From assembly GCA_013002105.1 (NCBI GenBank), contig JABDKS010000179.1, positions 1 through 5,347 on the forward strand: DNA of 5,347 bases. Reading direction: 5' to 3'. This stretch comes from Pirellulaceae bacterium. Its GTDB lineage: Bacteria > Planctomycetota > Planctomycetia > Pirellulales > Pirellulaceae. The translations under genes and the position numbers were made by a program. Below the pieces are notes generated by a model. It was not told the DNA's origin. It worked only from the letters and a program-made list of their open reading frames with translations, and searched no databases. Positions 4,650 to 5,347 of the stretch are shown piece after piece (position 1 is the stretch's first letter; each line of letters opens with the position of its first letter).

Positions 4650-5347
4650 ATGAACAAGAGCCGGGCGAAATTTTCCTCCATTGCACCGAGCAGTTGCGGC
4701 GCGTTGCTGTCACGATCGATGGCAAAGTCATTGACGTTTTTGCTGGCGACGGCATTGTTGAGCGGGATCGCGTTGGGGGATGACGGACCTCGTCGCGACG
4801 GTGACCGCGACGGTCAATCGAGACCAGCGGGCCGAGAGGGTGATACACGGCGAGATGGCGACGCGCGGCGAGATGGCGATGCGCGGCGAGACGGCGAAAT
4901 GCGTCGCGAGGGAGACTCACGCCGACCCGGTGATCGTCCCCCCCATGACCGAAATCCCCATGACCGAAATCCCCATGATCGAAATCCACAGGACCGAAAT
5001 CTACGCGACCGTGATTCAAGCGATCGTCCGACCGAGTTTCGGCCGATGCCAGACCGTGCTCCAGGTTCAGCGTTCTTTGGGATGTTGGACAAAGACCGAA
5101 ATGGTCGGTTGAGTCAGGCAGAGATTGATTTTGCTGTTGCAGCGTTACGCAGGATGGATCGCGATCGGAATGGGGAAGTATCGATGAGCGAGTTTTTGGG
5201 ATCGCCCGGCGGTCCATCGCGCGACGGAGGCCGGCCGGGACTTGGCCCGCGTGACGGGGATCGTCCACGTGACGGGGATCGTCCACGTGATGGGGATCGA
5301 CCGCGTGAAGGTGATCGACCGCGTGATGGGGATCGACCGAACTATGG
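4650..5347 (+). CDS. Secreted EF-hand calcium-binding protein with Arg/Asp/Gly tandem repeats (3' end outside window)
   Basis: The frame runs to the window edge with no stop: 232 codons are visible and the gene is truncated. A signal peptide is clear: MAKSLTFLLATALLSGIALG with cleavage likely after ALG, before DDG. From ATG 4650 this lies at residues 24-43; from ATG 4719 it starts at residue 1. I use 4650 because GGGA lies 8 nt upstream, but 4719 is equally credible and gives a more standard signal peptide. Two canonical EF-hand loops follow: D147-K-D-R-N-G-R-L-S-Q-A-E158 and D170-R-D-R-N-G-E-V-S-M-S-E181, each with D/D/N/G and Glu at position 12, joined by an 11-residue helix. They should bind Ca2+ outside the cytoplasm. 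The pair is flanked by Arg/Asp/Gly repeats at residues 67-96 and 201-230, with a second repeat type at 99-123. This style of secreted EF-hand protein is common in planctomycetes; its partner and role are unknown. Confidence 0.85.
   Translation, partial: MNKSRAKFSSIAPSSCGALLSRSMAKSLTFLLATALLSGIALGDDGPRRDGDRDGQSRPAGREGDTRRDGDARRDGDARRDGEMRREGDSRRPGDRPPHDRNPHDRNPHDRNPQDRNLRDRDSSDRPTEFRPMPDRAPGSAFFGMLDKDRNGRLSQAEIDFAVAALRRMDRDRNGEVSMSEFLGSPGGPSRDGGRPGLGPRDGDRPRDGDRPRDGDRPREGDRPRDGDRPNY
4848..4937 (+). repeat. Tandem array 1: five 18-bp units (RRDGDA type)
   Basis: Five 18-bp in-frame units begin at 4848, 4866, 4884, 4902 and 4920 and encode RRDGDA, RRDGDA, RRDGEM, RREGDS and RRPGDR. Units 1 and 2 differ by a single base (GAC against GAT); later units decay progressively. 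Degenerate copies of the same pattern (RRDGD, GREGD) lie upstream from about 4797. The gradient from conserved to decayed suggests recent copying of the first units. The product is strongly charged, alternating Arg and Asp, and is probably disordered. Confidence 0.85.
4944..5018 (+). repeat. Tandem array 2: 15-bp units (HDRNP type)
   Basis: Units begin at 4944, 4959, 4974, 4989 and 5004 and encode HDRNP, HDRNP, HDRNP, QDRNL and RDRDS. The first two units are identical at the nucleotide level and the third differs at two synonymous positions; the last two are decayed. The period (15 bp) and sequence differ from the 18-bp arrays on either side, so this is a separate expansion within the same gene. 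His residues next to Asp could bind metal, but that is speculation. Confidence 0.85.
5250..5339 (+). repeat. Tandem array 3: five 18-bp units (RDGDRP type), may continue past the window
   Basis: Five units start at 5250, 5268, 5286, 5304 and 5322 and encode RDGDRP, RDGDRP, RDGDRP, REGDRP and RDGDRP. Units 1 and 2 are identical at the DNA level, as are units 3 and 5, which use a different synonymous set (GAT, CGA, CCG). That pattern suggests copying of blocks rather than only point decay. The array lies after the second EF-hand loop and reads into NYG at the right edge; whether more copies follow cannot be seen. Confidence 0.85.

Noticed and set aside
4780..5112. 110-codon plus-strand open frame (MTDLVATVTATV...)
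   Set aside because: It is a shifted reading of the EF-hand gene repeats and ends inside the first EF-hand loop.
4579..5286. 235-codon antisense open frame across the EF-hand gene
   Set aside because: Repeat units of 15 and 18 bp keep all six frames open, so the frame is a by-product of the arrays. The sense strand has a signal peptide and two intact EF-hand loops.
4848..5339. CRISPR array
   Set aside because: The repeats are contiguous 15- and 18-bp in-frame coding units without unique spacers of even length.

Overview
The window reads like accessory chromosome from a planctomycete, most likely a member of the Pirellulaceae (Rhodopirellula or Blastopirellula type). This is inferred from moderate GC content, few clear Shine-Dalgarno sites, a long lipoprotein with a thioredoxin-like C-terminus, a secreted EF-hand protein rich in Arg-Asp-Gly repeats, and glycosyltransferases of a subtype with an R-x-S-G...E C-terminal signature. 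No database search was possible, so the taxon is a judgement from protein style.

Layout. Positions 2-1330 (+) hold a GT-B glycosyltransferase that is open at the left edge, so its start lies outside the window. A second, exostosin-like glycosyltransferase follows after a 20-nt gap (1351-2493, +), probably in the same operon, with an SD-like GGAGAG. A 116-bp gap with a small hairpin separates it from a convergent gene (2610-4418, -). That gene encodes a 602-residue putative lipoprotein with a low-complexity linker, a helical middle and a thioredoxin/TlpA-like C-terminal domain that has lost both redox cysteines. A 231-bp divergent intergenic region (4419-4649) contains a perfect 10-bp palindrome, a 30-nt interrupted inverted repeat and a consensus TATAAT. 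The last gene (4650 to beyond the right edge, +) encodes a secreted EF-hand protein: signal peptide, two canonical calcium loops, and three separate in-frame tandem repeat arrays with 18-, 15- and 18-bp units. It is cut by the window end before any stop codon.

How the genes relate. The two glycosyltransferases probably act in one surface-polysaccharide or glycoconjugate pathway. The lipoprotein and the EF-hand protein are divergently transcribed from a shared intergenic region and are both predicted to be exported; no shared function can be shown. I see no RNA genes, CRISPR arrays, insertion sequences or phage genes. The most unusual points are the repeat-built EF-hand protein, the cysteine-free thioredoxin domain, and a perfect 20-bp palindrome inside the first glycosyltransferase gene.
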